DNA of 14,682 nucleotides. Source: Monoraphidium neglectum (Eukaryota; Chlorophyta; Chlorophyceae; Sphaeropleales; Selenastraceae). Location of the stretch: contig NW_014012985.1 of the NCBI RefSeq assembly GCF_000611645.1, positions 1 through 14,682 on the forward strand, written 5' to 3'. The translations under genes were made by a program, and so were the position numbers. A model generated the notes under the pieces. That model saw nothing but the letters and a program-made list of their open reading frames with translations. It was not told where the DNA came from and did not search any database. Positions 14,664 through 14,682 of this stretch are shown here, piece after piece; position 1 is the first letter of the stretch, and every line of letters starts with the position of its first letter.

Positions 14664-14682
14664 CTGCGCAGAATTGGATTTT

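Overview
The window looks like nuclear DNA of a green alga (Chlorophyta). It is GC-rich, and every recognisable gene is broken into short exons by introns of about 170-570 bases with GT...AG ends. Donors are mostly GTG-type (GTGAGT, GTGCGC, GTGGGT). The introns carry (CA)n and CAG/CTG microsatellites, and one gene encodes an apparent plastid transit peptide. I assign no genus. Exon borders come from reading frame, splice signals and family conservation read by eye. No transcripts or alignments were available.

Left part, minus strand. Positions 289-2251 hold the first five exons of the plastid carbamoyl-phosphate synthase small subunit (CARA); its glutaminase half runs off the left edge. Positions 3381-5997 hold a UMP-CMP kinase-type gene with two complete kinase modules in tandem. 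They are most simply joined as one two-domain protein, though two tandem genes remain possible. Its 5' end is unresolved. Both minus-strand genes act in pyrimidine nucleotide synthesis: CARA supplies carbamoyl phosphate, and the kinase phosphorylates UMP and CMP.

Middle, plus strand. Positions 8027-11484 hold a complete nine-exon gene for a 255-residue VIT1/CCC1-family vacuolar iron/manganese transporter. It is divergent from the kinase gene across roughly 2 kb without a recognisable gene. Its third intron (567 bases) is open in frame and holds CAG, CTG and CA repeats.

Right part, minus strand. Positions 14096-14663 hold the last two exons of a PP2A regulatory B (B55) WD40 subunit, convergent with the transporter. 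The 2.6 kb between the two stop codons has no recognisable gene, but it has a strong GC hairpin followed by six T.

The most interesting points are: the duplicated kinase, whose exons range from identical to about 90% identical while the introns are unrelated (a gene-conversion pattern); the in-frame open, repeat-bearing transporter intron; and the recurrence of sense-strand (CA)n tracts inside introns of three genes.
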